From Merluccius polli (taxonomy: Eukaryota > Chordata > Actinopteri > Gadiformes > Merlucciidae): 64,000 nt of DNA. The position numbers were made by a program, and so were the translations under genes. This document shows positions 27,863 to 41,278 of this stretch, piece by piece. Position 1 is the stretch's first letter. Every line of letters starts with the position of its first letter. Location: positions 26,001 through 90,000 of the forward strand of contig JAOPHQ010002881.1 of assembly GCA_030340625.1 (NCBI GenBank), given 5' to 3'. The notes under the pieces are model-generated. The model saw only the letters and a list, made by a program, of their open reading frames with translations. It searched no databases and was not told where the DNA came from.

Positions 27863-29772
27863 GTGCAAGGAGCACAGCGTTTCAGGAGGTTGTTTTATAT
27901 TTGAACTTCAGTGAGTGGCAACAGGGATGTTTACAAGAGCCCTGAAAGAGAGCAGATTAGCACACGGGGAAAGGGGATCTACCAACCCAAACATAAATAT
28001 CTGCAGTCCTGGGTGATTCAAGATACAGCACCGGTCAAGATACCAAACCCCATTCCACTTTCAAGTTTTTTTCCCCCCTTTTTGAGATTGTTTTAAGGGG
28101 GGGGGGGGAATTCCCAAATTTTCCCATACGCCTCTACTCGCCTTAAGCAAACAGAGGGCGAGAAAATTGGCGTCGCCACCCGGACGATGAAAGGAAATGC
28201 CTGCTCATAACCTTGCGTACGTCATTTGAAGACGTCTGCAAATGAATAACACACGTGACACTCGCGGCGCACACACAGATACGGAGATACAGATGCCGCC
28301 ACACACACACACACGCTGGAACACTTTTGGGTTCAGCCGATCCATCACTCGCACTTCCGACCGCCGCCTGTGTCTGTCCGTCCTCTCGCTCTCCATACTG
28401 ACGTCTCTGTTACAACCTTCACCCCGCCAGCCACTGCACTACAGGGGGGGGGGGGGCTCACAGGTGAAAGGTGAAAGGTTGTCATGCCAGGTCATCGCCA
28501 GCACATGAGCCGGTTAACCCCTGTACCTTTGTGCGTGTCTTTGTGGACACGCCCGGCGATGGATGTGCGTGCGGGAGGGTTTAGTGTCATTTAGGGGTCC
28601 GAAAACCCCTGGGTTTGGGCCTGGCGGGGTCACACACACACACACACACCAGTCCAGTGAAATGTAGCCGCTTTAAACAACTAAGAGAAGAGGGAATAGT
28701 GTCACGTGAAAAAGGGGGCTGTCTGTGATTGGTTCACCTTGCGCGAGACAAAAAGTGATGTCTGTATCAGATATGTGTCGCCTTCCATGATTTGTTACGT
28801 CTGACCTTTGTTTCAACTGGAACTAAAGTTGAAAATGATGGGTGTCTATATTCAATAAGGTTGTTTTTTTTTGTTTTAATTGTAATCCATTGTTATTCCT
28901 TGCAGAATTAGGCTGTTTGCTCTCATTTGGCAGGCTGGGATAATCCTGGTAAGTCTGGTATCTGTCCCGGTCCCTGACCATTATATGGTAAACACCGCCG
29001 GGAGCCGCTGGCCCCGCAGCTTCAAGCCAATTAACGCGTTCACACCCAGAGCATCTGATAAGAGATGCTCTCCTCCCGGTCCAAAACACCAACCTCGGCC
29101 CACACGTTTTTATACCTCATAGGTTTACAATTATAGCATGTGATAAGAAAAATTAAAAAAAAATAAATTAAAATAAATCTCTGATCGTTGATCGTTTTCT
29201 CCAAACGCTTCGTGTTTATATAGAAATAAATAGGCCGATGAGTTTTTATAGACTTGTGTCTATTCTATCCTATTATATGTGTCTAAATAACACATGTACT
29301 AGGATATACATCGACATCGTTTATTCCCTGTTTTATATCACACAACTACCACCGGTGACCGGAGATATAATGCGCTGCAACACAACACAATAGTCGATAA
29401 TAAAGTCGCATTTCACGCGGTTTCAAAGTCCTCCAAAACAAGTCTGTGTTATCATCATGTCCCGGACCCGGTCCTTAGGCTGTACTGGGACTATTAACAA
29501 CGACTTTATGGCCGCACTGTGACATCACGACACTATTAAATCGCTATAAAGGATATATAAATCAATTACAGCTCCTGGTATCATCTTACTTGTTTCAAGC
29601 GGTCTTGGACGTCTCCTCTTGGGAAGAAGGAAGCAGCGACTGGACGGACTTCACTGGTCTCACTACTGGTCTCACTGGGTCTCAGTAGCCTACTGGTCTC
29701 ACTGTGGTCTTACTATGGTCTCAGTAGCCTACTGGTGGGTAGTTCTCCACGGCACCGCTCTCTGTCCTCTCG

Positions 29773-29774
<2 letters not shown>
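27863..29774. other. Gene-free stretch upstream of ackr3
   Basis: Contains poly-G runs near 28098 and 28445 and short (CA)n tracts near 28300 and 28635. The AT-rich unique segment 29100-29600 is unusually free of simple repeats for this window and could hold regulatory sequence or the noncoding ackr3 exon. Neither can be shown from sequence alone. Confidence 0.4.
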
Positions 29775-29855
<81 letters not shown>

Positions 29856-29905
29856 GCGCGCGCGCGCGCCTGGTGCCCTGAAACTCACGGTGTGTGTGTG
29901 TGTGT

Positions 29906-29940
<35 letters not shown>

Positions 29941-30117
29941 ATGCCTACTCTCACTGCACTTGCCACTACTTTCGACAAAGCCACGCCCACAGAGTCGCCT
30001 CTACCCCCAAAACACACACACACACACACACGCACTCTCTCACTCTCTCTCTGTCTGTCTCTCTCGCTATCTCTAACACACCCACAGTCACGCACACACA
30101 CACCCCGCCCCCCCCCC

Positions 30118-30164
<47 letters not shown>
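29775..30164. repeat. (TG)n, (CA)n and poly-C block
   Basis: (TG)n runs 29775-29853, is followed by cgcgcgcgcg, then another TG tract (29890-29940). After a gap come (CA)n/(CT)n and a C-run of about 25 at 30110, ending in (CA)n to 30164. TG on the left and CA on the right make an interrupted inverted dinucleotide arrangement. Confidence 0.95.
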
Positions 30165-30168
<4 letters not shown>

Positions 30169-30805
30169 CCTTCCCAAAATATCACCACATTATTTTCACT
30201 AAAGCTCGCTTTTTTAAAAACATTTTATTCAGACTATGATCTATATAGCCTCCATATTTCCTTCCTTCCTTTGTCAAGATATGACCTGTTTGCTCTTCCA
30301 AACTCACAACAGATAAAGTACAGTACGCTACAAGGCCAAGTATGAATGATTATCGTATCATGGTGACTCAATACTGGATGTGCGAGTTCCTGGAGCGAGA
30401 GCTCACTGTTAGTATCCACGCCCTTGTGCTGATGCCTGGGACTCTGAAACCAGTCATGCAGACAGACTACCTGGTGGACCACAGGGACCGGGTCCTCCAC
30501 GCCCAACATCAGACCTAGAAGAACCACATACACAAAGCACACAAAACAACACCCTTCAAACAGTCGGCCAGTACGTTGATACCACAGAGGACAGTTTCGA
30601 CCAACTCACTAACTGACATACATTGATTAACTGACATAATCGAAAGCAACACAATCCATTGAAAGAAGAAATTTAATGATTACATGAATAAATCCCACAT
30701 TTAGCCTATTCTAAAAATGTAGTTATATGGCCTACAATTGCATAACTTCTGATTCACTTTTTGTGTGATATTCCTCTTCATCTACAGTAGGATACATTTA
30801 ATTGT

Positions 30806-30917
30806 TATGAATGTGTGTATGAATGGGTGAATGTGAGGCACAAATCGTAAAGTGCTTTGAGTGGCCACAGGTTAGAAAGGCGCCATCTAAATGCAGTCCA
30901 TTTACCATTTATCGAAT
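30806..30917 (-). mobile_element. Fish interspersed element fragment (same family as 12797-13010)
   Basis: Read on the minus strand it starts aaatggtaaatggactgcat and continues through ggccactcaaagcactttac and tgcctcacattcacccattc, the standard 5' portion of this teleost repeat. Only the first 110 bases or so are present. Confidence 0.7.
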
Positions 30918-31029
30918 AAGTGCAGTAAAGGCTAAATGACCAGCATGTCCCCATTAAAGGAAGCATCCTAACATTATGACCACCGTGACTGGATTAAAGT
31001 ACACACGTGACTCTGAAATACATGCAAAA

Positions 31030-31319
31030 CTAGGATACGATATGCTGATAAGAATACTAAATGCTACTCTAAACCGGTCTAACTGAGGGTCACTACATTG
31101 AAATACATGGAAATTTAAAGTCTGGTGCCGGACGGAAACTAGATTTCCTTTCTCACTGACGTTTCAAACCTCATATTTGACCATTTTAAGGGCGTATCTT
31201 CTCATTGTAATCCATTTAGACTCTAAAACTGGGTATCACGATAAGTCGATCTTCATTTCATGACAGTAGAATACCATTTGAACATGATAAACGATGATAT
31301 TATCGCCCAACAGGCCTAG
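31030..31319 (-). mobile_element. hAT-like MITE, TAGGGCTGGGCAAT family, copy 1
   Basis: On the minus strand it begins taggcctgttgggcgataat. It shares with 54949-55160 the segments gaagat, tctaaatg-attac, the caaatatgaggtttgaaacg block, and tcagtgagaaaggaaa followed by ctagtt. Both lack coding sequence. Confidence 0.7.
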
Positions 31320-31597
31320 TACAAAACTCAAACCTCATAACGGACAGAGGCAGTGAAGGTTATTTCAAAGCTACTTTAAAAAAAGAAAGGGAGCCCACTT
31401 TACGCACGCATAGCCATTGTCTTCCCTATCAGTAACATCAGGGGAAGGAGGGGGGGGAGGTTGTGATGTCAGCCGTTGTGATTATAATCCACAGTCCTTC
31501 AATCTGCTGCCAACCTCTGTTCCACGTCCTCTGTTCAGGGAAGGCTGGACAGCAGGAGGTGAAGGCTCTGTGTGTGTATGTGTTGGGGGTGGGGGGT

Positions 31598-31733
<136 letters not shown>

Positions 31734-32365
31734 CTTCCCAGGGCCAAGAATAACATGCCGTCGGTGAGGATGGATTTAATAAAAATGATCTGAGAGGCAC
31801 TCTGGTGAAACAAGGTGGGAGCAGGTTCAGATCTCTATCAAGGAAACGCCGAAACACGGAAGACAAACTACTAAGAAAATATACTCTGAGGAAAGCACAA
31901 ATTGGTGGTAATGTTTTTTTAACACACTGTATAACATTTATTTAGACACGTTTAAAAGTTGTGTAGTATGTTTGTGTCTACAATCACACACACACGCACA
32001 CACACACACACACACACGCGTGCTTGTGTACACACACACACAGGCTCACACACACACACACACATTTTAGCAAGGTCATCGCATACAACCACACATGTGT
32101 TTTGCACATCGGATGACCATAAAGATGCCGAGATAGGGAGATGAAGAGGGGAGGGATACAGTAGTGATTGGGGGGGGGCGGTGATTAGGAAGGGAGGAGG
32201 TGGGGGTGGAGTGATCAGGAAGGGAGGGCCACAGGTACTAGATGAGGAAAACAGGGAAGAGTGGAAAACAGGATTTATTAGGTCTTACCTAATGACGGAT
32301 CTTTGTGTTGAGGCTCGGTGTCACAGGAGGGGGTTTGAGAGAGTTTATGTCGGAGCAATCCTCCT

Positions 32366-32421
<56 letters not shown>

Positions 32422-35400
32422 TCTTACCCGCCCCTTGTTTTAACACATGCAAGCATTCATTCATTCATGTTTTTTGTTTTTTTTACAGAAACAGAGAAAA
32501 AAATGGCAGGACTAGAATGAAAAATCACCCCGCTTGTAATAATAATAAAGAGTGGGGCACAGGAGGAGGCTGGTGTGTGTGTGGGTGTGTGTGTGAGGGG
32601 TGTTGAAAGCACAAAAGCAGAGCCGGGGCAATCCGTGGAAACCATGGAATGAAGGTAAGATATGTAAAAAACAGAAGATATGTAAAAAAAAACAAGATAT
32701 GTAAAAAAACAGAACAGACAAAAAAAACCAAACAGACTCTAATGGCCGCTGTGTGGCCATTAGAGTCTGTTTGTTTTTTTTTGTCTGTTCTGTTCTCATT
32801 CAGTGCGATACTGCTGGGGTTATCGCTGACGATTTACATATTTTCCAATGACAAGGTGATCTTTGAGTCCTTCAGAGAGTTTCAGTCATGCAGGTGCATG
32901 TGCTTGCGGTCCGTCGCTCACGTTCACCTTGGAAGCCAATGCATCTCAGCCGATGACAGAGTTTCCCCTCCTCACACCGGCGCACGGACACAGAGAGCAC
33001 GGGAAACCCAAGAGGCGTCCACATGTCATGTATGAGGGACAGGTGAGTATAAAGAAGATGTATCGTTCACAGGTGTGAAATAGCCCTTTGTTTTTGGTCC
33101 ACCACGCAGAACCTAGAACTTATTTCGGTTGAAATATTGGTCTTGTGCTTTCTCTGCTGTCTCTCATCCCCTCCCTCTCTCACTCTCTCTTCCCCCTCCT
33201 TCTCACTTTCCCTCCCTCCCTCCCCCCCTCTTGCAGTCTCTGTCTTCCTGTGTCTGTCTTACTCTCACTGAATACAACATTGTATTGACTTTAAGAGAGG
33301 CCTCAATCTCTTCCAAATCCATCGCAAATTGTAAAAGTACACATTTGTTTTTTGGGATTGTGTATTGTGAAGGCTGATACACACACACACTCAAACACAC
33401 ACACACACACACACACACAAGCTGTCAATATGAATAGGCAGCAGAAGACGAACAGTTTCTGGGGCTCCCTGAGGTACTGTAGGCACCTCAGTATGAATTA
33501 GTGAAGGCACACTGACAGAACCTTTTGACACATATCTCACAGGTTGCCCACTTCTGTTCCTTTCCACCCCAATGCAGGCGGCTCTGATCCCTAGTAATCT
33601 ACACCCCAACCCTTCCTGACACGCCTGACGTCTGTTTGGAGGAATGCAGCTTCGCTCGACGACGACGACGTCGGGAGACACGGGGGCTCGTAGGTAAGCC
33701 GAATGGCTTCTCTCCGCTATTGTGTTGTCAAACCTGCGAATGAGAAATGGTTCAGTGCGGGTGCTGGAATGCGCTGGGATTTTGAGGGGGGGAAAATTGC
33801 CTGCAGGGATAGCAAATGGCAACGCTGTCACCTTTGCGTGTTGTGTTGCTCAAAAGTTCAACGCAGCACATTCCGGCAAACTCCACGTCAAACATTAATC
33901 CCCCGCCACTTGCGAACCACTGCGATAGAGTAAATAATGCAAGACGCACAAACGGCTGTGTTTGCCGGGGGGGGGAGAATACAAAGTCGGCCTACCTTGC
34001 GCAGACGCACGCGAATACCTCGCTATTTAAACAGGATATTTGCCGGCTCTACTGTACGGCGGACCGGGAAGCCGAGGAGATAGAGGACTTAATTCTGTCC
34101 TGTTTCGTGTTGTCATACCCAGGTGGTTCTCGTTCGCGGTGTGCCCACCGCTGCCGTACGCGCCGGCGAACGCGGGGCGCTGCGGGGGGATTAGGGACCA
34201 GGATGTGGCGGCCCGACCAGCATCTGGCACGGGACACGGGTAGGCCCCCCGAAGCCTCTTGTGTGGGACAACAACAGCACTGACGTTCCCATTCATCCAG
34301 AAACGTCTGCTCTTCCTTATCCTCTTCGGTCTCGTTTATAGCCATTACTCACACACGGGGAGAGAAAAAACACAGGAGCCATTTGGAAAGTTGTGTGTGT
34401 ACACGGATGTCTGACCGTGTGATAGCTCATAGGGAGGCAAAGACAGGGAGGCGGAGAGAGGGAGAGAGGGTAAGTAAGCTCGGTAGATAGTGGGGGGTAA
34501 GGCGGTGGGGGGGGGGTGGGGGGTGGTGGTCATCAAAGGAGCAATGGATCATACGCGAGCAGGGAAGAAAAAGCGAGTGTCAGCTCTCTCTGGGCTCTCT
34601 CTGCTTCTTCTTGTGATCCTCTGCGGGGCTTCGGTAGGGACGGCGGGAGGAGGTCTGCTTCTCATTACAACAGGGGAAGGGATTCTGAGAGGGGTGTAAT
34701 GGCTGACTGCAGTCTTAACCCCATCACTCTGAGGCCCGCTCCGAAGCCCCAAACCACCAGCACCCCCCCACACCCCACACCCCCCAGAGCCTCCCTGTCA
34801 CACTCGAACTCAGCTCCTAAATATGAAACATCTTTTGCTGTCTCATGTACCCCCCCCCCCCCCCCCCCCCCCCGGTACCAAACGCTTTTTATTCATCAGT
34901 TGACTCCATCCATTCATCAGCTGCAGCAGTATAGGGCCTTTCCGTGCGACCGCCTTTCACAGTTGCACAGAGCAGGCTTGTCTCTGCGCTGCATCACTGG
35001 CACCCATCAGGGGGCCCTGAACTTGTCGGCGTGTGACGTACAGCGCGGTATTATCATATTGTAGAAACACAGGCCTGCATCAAGGTCGGTTCCAGCGTGC
35101 GATGAACAAGTGTGAGAAAAGTATGTGTAGTCCCGGTTCTCTCCTATTCATACCGTTGAGCAGGAAGAGATAACAGGAAGAAAAGGAGAGGTTGAAACAG
35201 GATGAAAGACTTGCCGGGGCTCCGGGGAAAGAAAGAAGGAAGGAAGGGGCTGTTGTGTGTTGTTACATTTGGATGCTTGTTTGCACTTCTGTCACCCAAA
35301 ACAAACTACAAAAGCCGTACAGGTGGGCATTTTCCTCGACAGCTGTGTGCATTGTTCATTTAACACGATTTCAGACAGACTACAAACCTCAAAGTTGCCG

Positions 35401-37247
35401 ATGCCAAGTGGCATTTCAAAAGAGTAAAACAAAAAAACAAAGAATTCTTGGCACATGACTAACACACACACACACACATGCGGGCATGTGCACATATGCA
35501 TGTAGCGTGTTGTGTGAGATGATGGGGGAAAGATGACTGTACATCCATCTTCCATCATGCATCAGGGCAGTAAAGCTGTCAGACTCTGTCTGGCGTCTAA
35601 CGTGTCATTATCTCTATCTCAATATCACCGTCTGAATAGTTTGCTGAAGACGTCTATAAAGAAGAAGTCTTTATAGTCTCTATAGTCTCTATACATTATT
35701 CCATCCAAGTCCCATATCTCATTATATTGACATGGTGACGTCTGAATAGAGAGATTTGAGAAAAGAGTCGTTGTTGCTGTGCTCAGACGCCATATGCCAT
35801 GAGAAGATAATGGTGGAGAGGAGGTGGGACACAGCAGATGAATTATTAGACGCTGTAATCAGAGGGTATTTGGATATTCTCTCGAGGGTAGATAGCTATT
35901 AACATGCCTTACAATGGGTTTAGGATGTGTGGGAAATTGAGCAGGTATAGTGCTCATGCACACACAAACACAGGCACACACACACACACACACACAGACA
36001 AACTACCCACATAAATATACTATGAATATTTCTATCCCTAGAGTGAGACAATCTGTTTTTATTATGTGGAGGTACAATTGATTAGATATTAATGGAGCCC
36101 TTGACAAAAGGAAGTAAATCCCACATGAGTTCCATAAATCTACATCACTCCGCGCCCCCTGCTTTCTCATTCTTCCTCCTCTCATTCCTCGGCTTCTCTC
36201 CCCTACATTTCCCCATCTGTCTTAGTTGGTCACAGCTTTCGATGGCTGACCTGTCATTAACCCCATCACATCTGGCACAAACACGAGGTCTCTTTCACCG
36301 CCCTGTCAACACATCAGCGAAAAAGAAAACTTCCTCGCAACTTGCACGCTTCAATTAACTTTGTAATTATTTTTCCTTCATTGTTTAATTGCGTATTTTC
36401 CAAACATAGAAAATTGCTTATTAACCATAATTCCATTCTGTTTCCAAGTTATTCTTTTAGATTTGGGCTGAGAACTGCCATTCATTTGGTTGACTTTGTG
36501 AAGTCAACCTTTATTTCAGGTTGCTTTTGAACAAAGGGGTTTTAAGGGAATGTTTTTTCTTGCTTAAGCTGGCGCAAATAGCCTTTCCGCAGACTGGTGT
36601 GCCATGCCTGGGAAAAGAGTGCCCACTTCCTCCCATTGACCGGCGGGGAATGGCCCTTCCAGATAGTGTGGGAGAACCGGGATGGACAATGGGAGATTGG
36701 GAATCAGGATGGACCCAAGATCAGAGACTCTGATCTCCCTACTTAAATATGCCGCCTCTAATGTAGTCAGCTGACATACAAAGAAAATAAAAACAATTTC
36801 TCACATGGGGAAAAGACATCAGGTACGACAAATTATCAAAATAGTCTCCAGCTATAGCCGCATTCGAAATCGCATTGCCAACAAATTAGTGTCCGGTCTC
36901 CTGGCCGTCGGTTTTAACTTCATGTGGACAGGCAGTCATGCAGCAGGCCCTCACTACTGAAGTTAAGGACGTCGCGAGGCTGCCATTTTGAAAGACTGAG
37001 GTCACCACTACCCCCGCTGCTCTACTTCCTGTGAAGTCATACCCAAACAAAACAGCACCTCTTGGCAACTCTAGCGGCCTTCCAAGCAGTAGTGGCAGAT
37101 TAAGGTCATCAACAAAGTAGTGGAAATATTAGTTTCCATGGCCACCAGATGTGGCCATGGAAAACTCCCTGACCCACAGTACTCTTGCATAACCCCTTTC
37201 ACATGTTTTAGTTTGAAGACACGCAGGAATTTGTTATAGTAGGATAT
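31734..37247. other. Gene-free stretch between ackr3 upstream DNA and the NQO pair
   Basis: Contains (CA)n near 31985-32065, 32369-32418, 33381-33418 and 35970-35996, a poly-C run of about 23 at 34851, and the hairpin at 32709-32796. A GC-richer, CpG-containing region at 33600-34300 could be regulatory. Open frames there are overlapping on both strands and match no family I know. No exon is called. Confidence 0.45.
32709..32796. repeat. 40-bp-arm inverted repeat (hairpin)
   Basis: The left arm ends cagactctaatggcc, then a 7-nt loop gctgtgt, then the right arm ggccattagagtctg. The match continues outward through caaac / gtttg, an A-rich versus T-rich stretch and agaacagac / gtctgttct. Direct repeats of agatatgtaaaaa precede it at 32667-32706. 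Confidence 0.85.
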
Positions 37248-37260
37248 TTTATTATTGAAA

Positions 37261-38637
37261 TTAGACACCAGCTCTGATTTGGCTGTTGGGTGGGAGGCGC
37301 TTTCCCTGATGAGTTCCTACTGTCAGGCCAAACTCCCGGCCTTCATGTTTCTCCTGGACCTCAGGCTTCAGCTGGAAGCCCTTGTCCCCGTCGAAGGAGT
37401 CGGACGGGGTGAAGGAGAGCGGCGCCTCCCCCAATAGACCCTGCAGTCGCGTACGCCAGGCCTTCAGCATGGCACCGCGAGCTTCAGCGTCGACATGAGA
37501 TGGCGCCCAGAAGATCTGGGGAGCCAAGACCTGGAAGCCACAGTAGTGCAGGATCCCATTCTGAAAGTGGGGAGTCACGTTCACTTAACTTATTGAAGAC
37601 GAGCACAGTTACATTCCATCGTAGTCATTTTAAATGCAGTACCTGTAGTGGCCACAGGGTGACATTCATGTCCCCATTGATGCCAGTGGCACTGAACATG
37701 GACTCATTGGAGCCGGTGGTGAATGACAGCATGGCCTTCTTGTCCTAAACAAGAAGAGTCGTATAAAAATGAAGCATTGGAAATGTGTCGGCGTCAATGA
37801 CAAAGCCAGACCGCAGCCCTCACCTTGAATATTCCCTGGCTGTATCGCTTCTCCTGTGTGAAGGCGTAGCCCGCTGTGAGCACCCGGTCGATCCAGCCCT
37901 TCATGATGCCGGGAACTGTGAACCAGTACATGGGGAACTGAAAACAAAAGCAGACGTTACCCAGAAGATAAAGCCACAACATCTGACACGAGGCGTGTAT
38001 AGCGAACCGTCACAGCAGTCAAAATATTTTGACAATACACACTTGGAAAATGACAAGGTCTGCCTGTGTGAGTTTACGCTGTTCCTCATTGATGTCTTCA
38101 GACAGCTTGCCCTCCTCCCAGGCGAGCTTAGTCTCCTCAGCGTAGCGGAAGTGCTCAGGGTTCTTCACCTCACCTGGAGAGACCCGAATAGACATATACG
38201 GCGAGAGCTCGACGGCCACAAAGCTTCATCCCTTGTACCCACTATGTACGTGGTTCAGTTCTACATGTTTAGCTCCTCACCAGTGATGTCTTCGGCAGTA
38301 GCCGTGGCCTTGAATTTAACGGCGTACAGGTCTGACACCTCCACGGTGCAGCCCTGAGCGGTCAGGACCTCCACAGCGGCGTCTTTAGCCGAAGCATTGA
38401 ACGATCCGGCGCTCTGATGGGCGTAGACAAGCAGCACCTTCTTTGTTGCTAAAAAAAAAGAAATGCAGAAGCCATGGTTAAACCCAGAGCACGCCAGCTC
38501 ACAAACACACCAAAGCCAAAAAAATAAGCCTCTCCAGTGAGAGAGTAAAAATAAAGTGACAGAAGTGAAAAAGCTGCCATCACTGAAATAACAGTATTGA
38601 CAAAAACAAACAGTGGTATCCGGCAAGTCTCACCCAT
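37261..38637 (-). CDS. NAD(P)H quinone oxidoreductase (NQO1/NQO2 family), tandem copy A
   Basis: Encodes a 272-aa FAD-dependent flavodoxin-fold two-electron quinone reductase, cytosolic in this family. Coding exons: 38637-38634, 38448-38281, 38173-38043, 37937-37824, 37744-37643 and 37560-37261; all introns GT-AG, total 819 nt. Family landmarks are KKVLLVYAHQSAGSFN (FAD binding), DLVIFQFPMYWFTVPGIMKGWIDRV, SFTTGSNESMF and GDMNVTLWPLQNGILHYCGF. Length and C-terminal domain fit NQO1 (274 aa) rather than NQO2 (231 aa). The active-site positions differ from human NQO1: Phe127, Gln129, Phe156 and Asn162 stand where NQO1 has Tyr, Tyr, Tyr and His (numbered with Met). The first exon contributes only ATG G, as is usual for the family. 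AATAAA lies 8 nt past the stop. I leave the symbol blank because nqo1-like versus nqo2-like naming is unsettled. Confidence 0.93.
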
Positions 38638-38746
38638 TTTTCATACACGTTTTCTTCAAAGGCTGCGTTGACAGCTGGGTGGTGGTAGTAGTGGCGGTTG
38701 CTGCAGAGGCAGGATCCAGGCTGGTGTAGACAACATGGCTGTGGGT

Positions 38747-38755
38747 CTTATAAAG
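38747..38755 (-). promoter_or_regulatory. TATA box of NQO copy A and conserved upstream block
   Basis: The minus strand reads tctttataag about 110 nt upstream of the ATG. Immediately upstream (38757-38812) a block containing acagctgcatgtcaaccag and tcaattaagtggcccag is shared with copy B. The spacing suits a short 5' UTR. No canonical antioxidant response element is visible in the shared block. Confidence 0.6.
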
Positions 38756-38812
38756 ACCTCACAGCTGCATGTCAACCAGTAATCAAGCCAGTCAATTAAG
38801 TGGCCCAGCGTC

Positions 38813-39428
38813 TGCGTCTCCTCTGAAAGCCTCCTTCTCTCATTGTTGTCATCCACACCTATTTGGTGAGCTAGAGCTCACATCGTTACAAGATGTTACA
38901 GTGACAATATGTTCTGGAGATTACGCGCAAAGCTGCACAAACAGACCAAGAGACATGAAATCATACATAAACATGAATTGCATCATTACTGTTTGGGACT
39001 AGTTTAGGGTCAGGCTCAGTTCTCTTGAGGACCCCAATGACATTGGAGTCCCAGGTCCCGGTCAAAGCCGAGCAGTTATTAAATACAGATACACTTGTAA
39101 GTTAATAGTCTTCTGGACTCACAAATACAAATAAAAACAATGTTCTGTTTTATCCAGTGGTATTTTTTAAAAACCCTTTAATTGTAGGCTCATTCTTTAT
39201 ACATTTGCTTCATAGTTTCTTCAGTAGTCATTTAGCCGATGCAAAAATGTTCCCAAATTGTGTCATGGAAGAGCAGGTATGGGGTTTAGGCATTTTGCTT
39301 AAGGATGCCTAATGGCAGACTGCAGAACTTGAACCCATGATCTTTCAGCTGGGAGTCAAACCCCCTAAGCACGAGACTATCCTGCCCCATTCATTAGTGA
39401 AATGGTCACTTTAGCATGCAGTCTCACA

Positions 39429-39464
<36 letters not shown>

Positions 39465-41274
39465 TGTGCGTAACAAATGCGTGCAGCGCCTGATGTCAGG
39501 GAGCCATGTAAAGCAGATGTGGTCCTGTGCTTAATTTGCCGCTGCTGGTGTTTTTAGTCCTGTTCCACTTAAATGTACTTTCCTCTAAGAAACAATCGCC
39601 CGCGGTCCTACAGCCCTTATAGATGTTGCATAAAGAGAGGCTCTGACCAAAGGCAATGGGCATCAAAGGAAATCTGGAGCTGGCACACATGTGTCTCAAA
39701 GTCATTTTTTAGCTCGCTGATGGGAGGTGTGCACGCGCATGTGTGTGTGTGTGTGTGCCGTATGTGTGTGTGCGTGTGTATGGTTGGTGGTGTAATGAAC
39801 AACTGCTACATATTAGCAGACGGCATATTTGCACAAAACGCATGGATAAGTTGTGACAAACTATTCCACAGAACCCCCCTACTGACTGTCTGCTCTCAGC
39901 ATAGGCATTTACAAGTAGTTTGAGTTGAGTTCTAAGGACCATCTGACAGTTGCCTGGATTGCCTGGATTTGCAGTCTTAAGGCCTTTCTTTTGCCGTATG
40001 TGGTGCCGACAAAGACTGAAGACCAAAGCGCTGAGCCCTACGCTCCTCTACCTTGCATGTCGACATGGACGCTGATGCTTCTTTGTGGATTCTCTGTTAA
40101 GTGGGTATGGTGCCATGTTTCTGTGGTTGGTATTCACTTGGTAAAGGCTTCAATCCTGCTGGTTTCTACGCTCTGCGGTTCCATGGACAGGATGTATTAA
40201 CTACCCCCCCCCCAAACAACTGCAAAATACATTTTAATTATGGCCTTCCACCGGCTTTTGGTAGAATAATTTCACCAACTCATTATACAAACATTTTTAA
40301 GCACAGTGTTACCCTTTTATCAGAGCTGTGCAGACTCTGGGCAGCCACAATGAAACCCAATAGGCACCTACGCTAGACCAGATACCTGACATTTAATACG
40401 CGTGATGAACAGACCAAACTCTGCAGCACACACTGGGCGTCCTTGTGGTTAAAGGACTCTCGTTCAACCATGTAGCTTCAGTGGAAAGGGTACTGGGTCC
40501 GTCACGGCAGGGAGCACATGGTTGAACATAGGTGGGCTATGTCGACGTGTTTGTACGTTGCTAGGGTAACTAGGTTGTCAGGGTGTTGCGTGACGGCTTT
40601 TGAAGCACGCAAGGTGCCTTTTTTTTTTTAAACATAATGTACATCTGACAGCAAACGCTGACCATGCCGAGATATACAGGAATCTCAAAAGGTTAGATAA
40701 TGTACAATGTTGGGCTACTTGTCCCTTTTAATGACCGGACAACATTGAACAGGTTTATGCAGCGACAACACTAGGGAGGGAAAAGGTGGAGTTTACAGAG
40801 GCACTTAACATTTATAGACGTTTTGGGGCCTGACATTGGGCAACCATTTCAGCAGTCCCCTCCATGTTACCATTTTGAAAATCTGTCACTACGGGACAAA
40901 TTCCCTGAGCAAGCAACTGCCAGATTTTGACGGAGATTTGGCTCATGCAATAAAGTTGTGGCATTTTCTTTTGCAGGGATTTAGCCATTTTAATGCCAGG
41001 GCTCACCACCACACATGCAAATGTTGCACCAAAACTACTTTACAGAGGCAGTGCTTGTAAATTGCACAAATGCTGTCAGCCAAATGTTTGGCCACTGCCT
41101 CAATAGCATTTACTTAGTATTGGGTTTACAGTCTAGACACCACATGAGCAAACACCTGCAACAAGTGGCTTGGCTAAGGTTACAAACATGACATGCAAGT
41201 GAAAACCATTCACAGCATCCCTTTACATTTTGTAAAAACAGGATAACAAAACGCATGTCGAAGTCAGCTGGGGT
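38813..41274. other. Intergenic spacer between the two NQO genes
   Basis: About 2.5 kb without an exon. It holds (TG)n at about 39432-39462 and 39738-39778. At 39215-39390 there is a degenerate interspersed repeat (cagctgggagtcaaaccccc-type block) of a kind common in fish. The remainder appears unique. Confidence 0.5.
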
Positions 41275-41278
41275 TTTA

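Noticed and set aside
33391..34345. Overlapping open frames of 90-155 codons on both strands
   Set aside because: Frames overlap in all directions in a GC-richer segment, with no recognisable motif and no consistent exon boundaries. A CpG-rich regulatory region is more likely.
37500..38357. Plus-strand open frames across the NQO exons
   Set aside because: Antisense shadows of NQO copy A exons; the minus-strand exons join into a full-length protein with correct splice sites.
39290..39390. tRNA gene or tRNA-derived SINE head
   Set aside because: The segment has a TTGAACCC-like block and resembles a fish interspersed repeat, but I could not find matching acceptor stems or a proper A box, so no tRNA is called.
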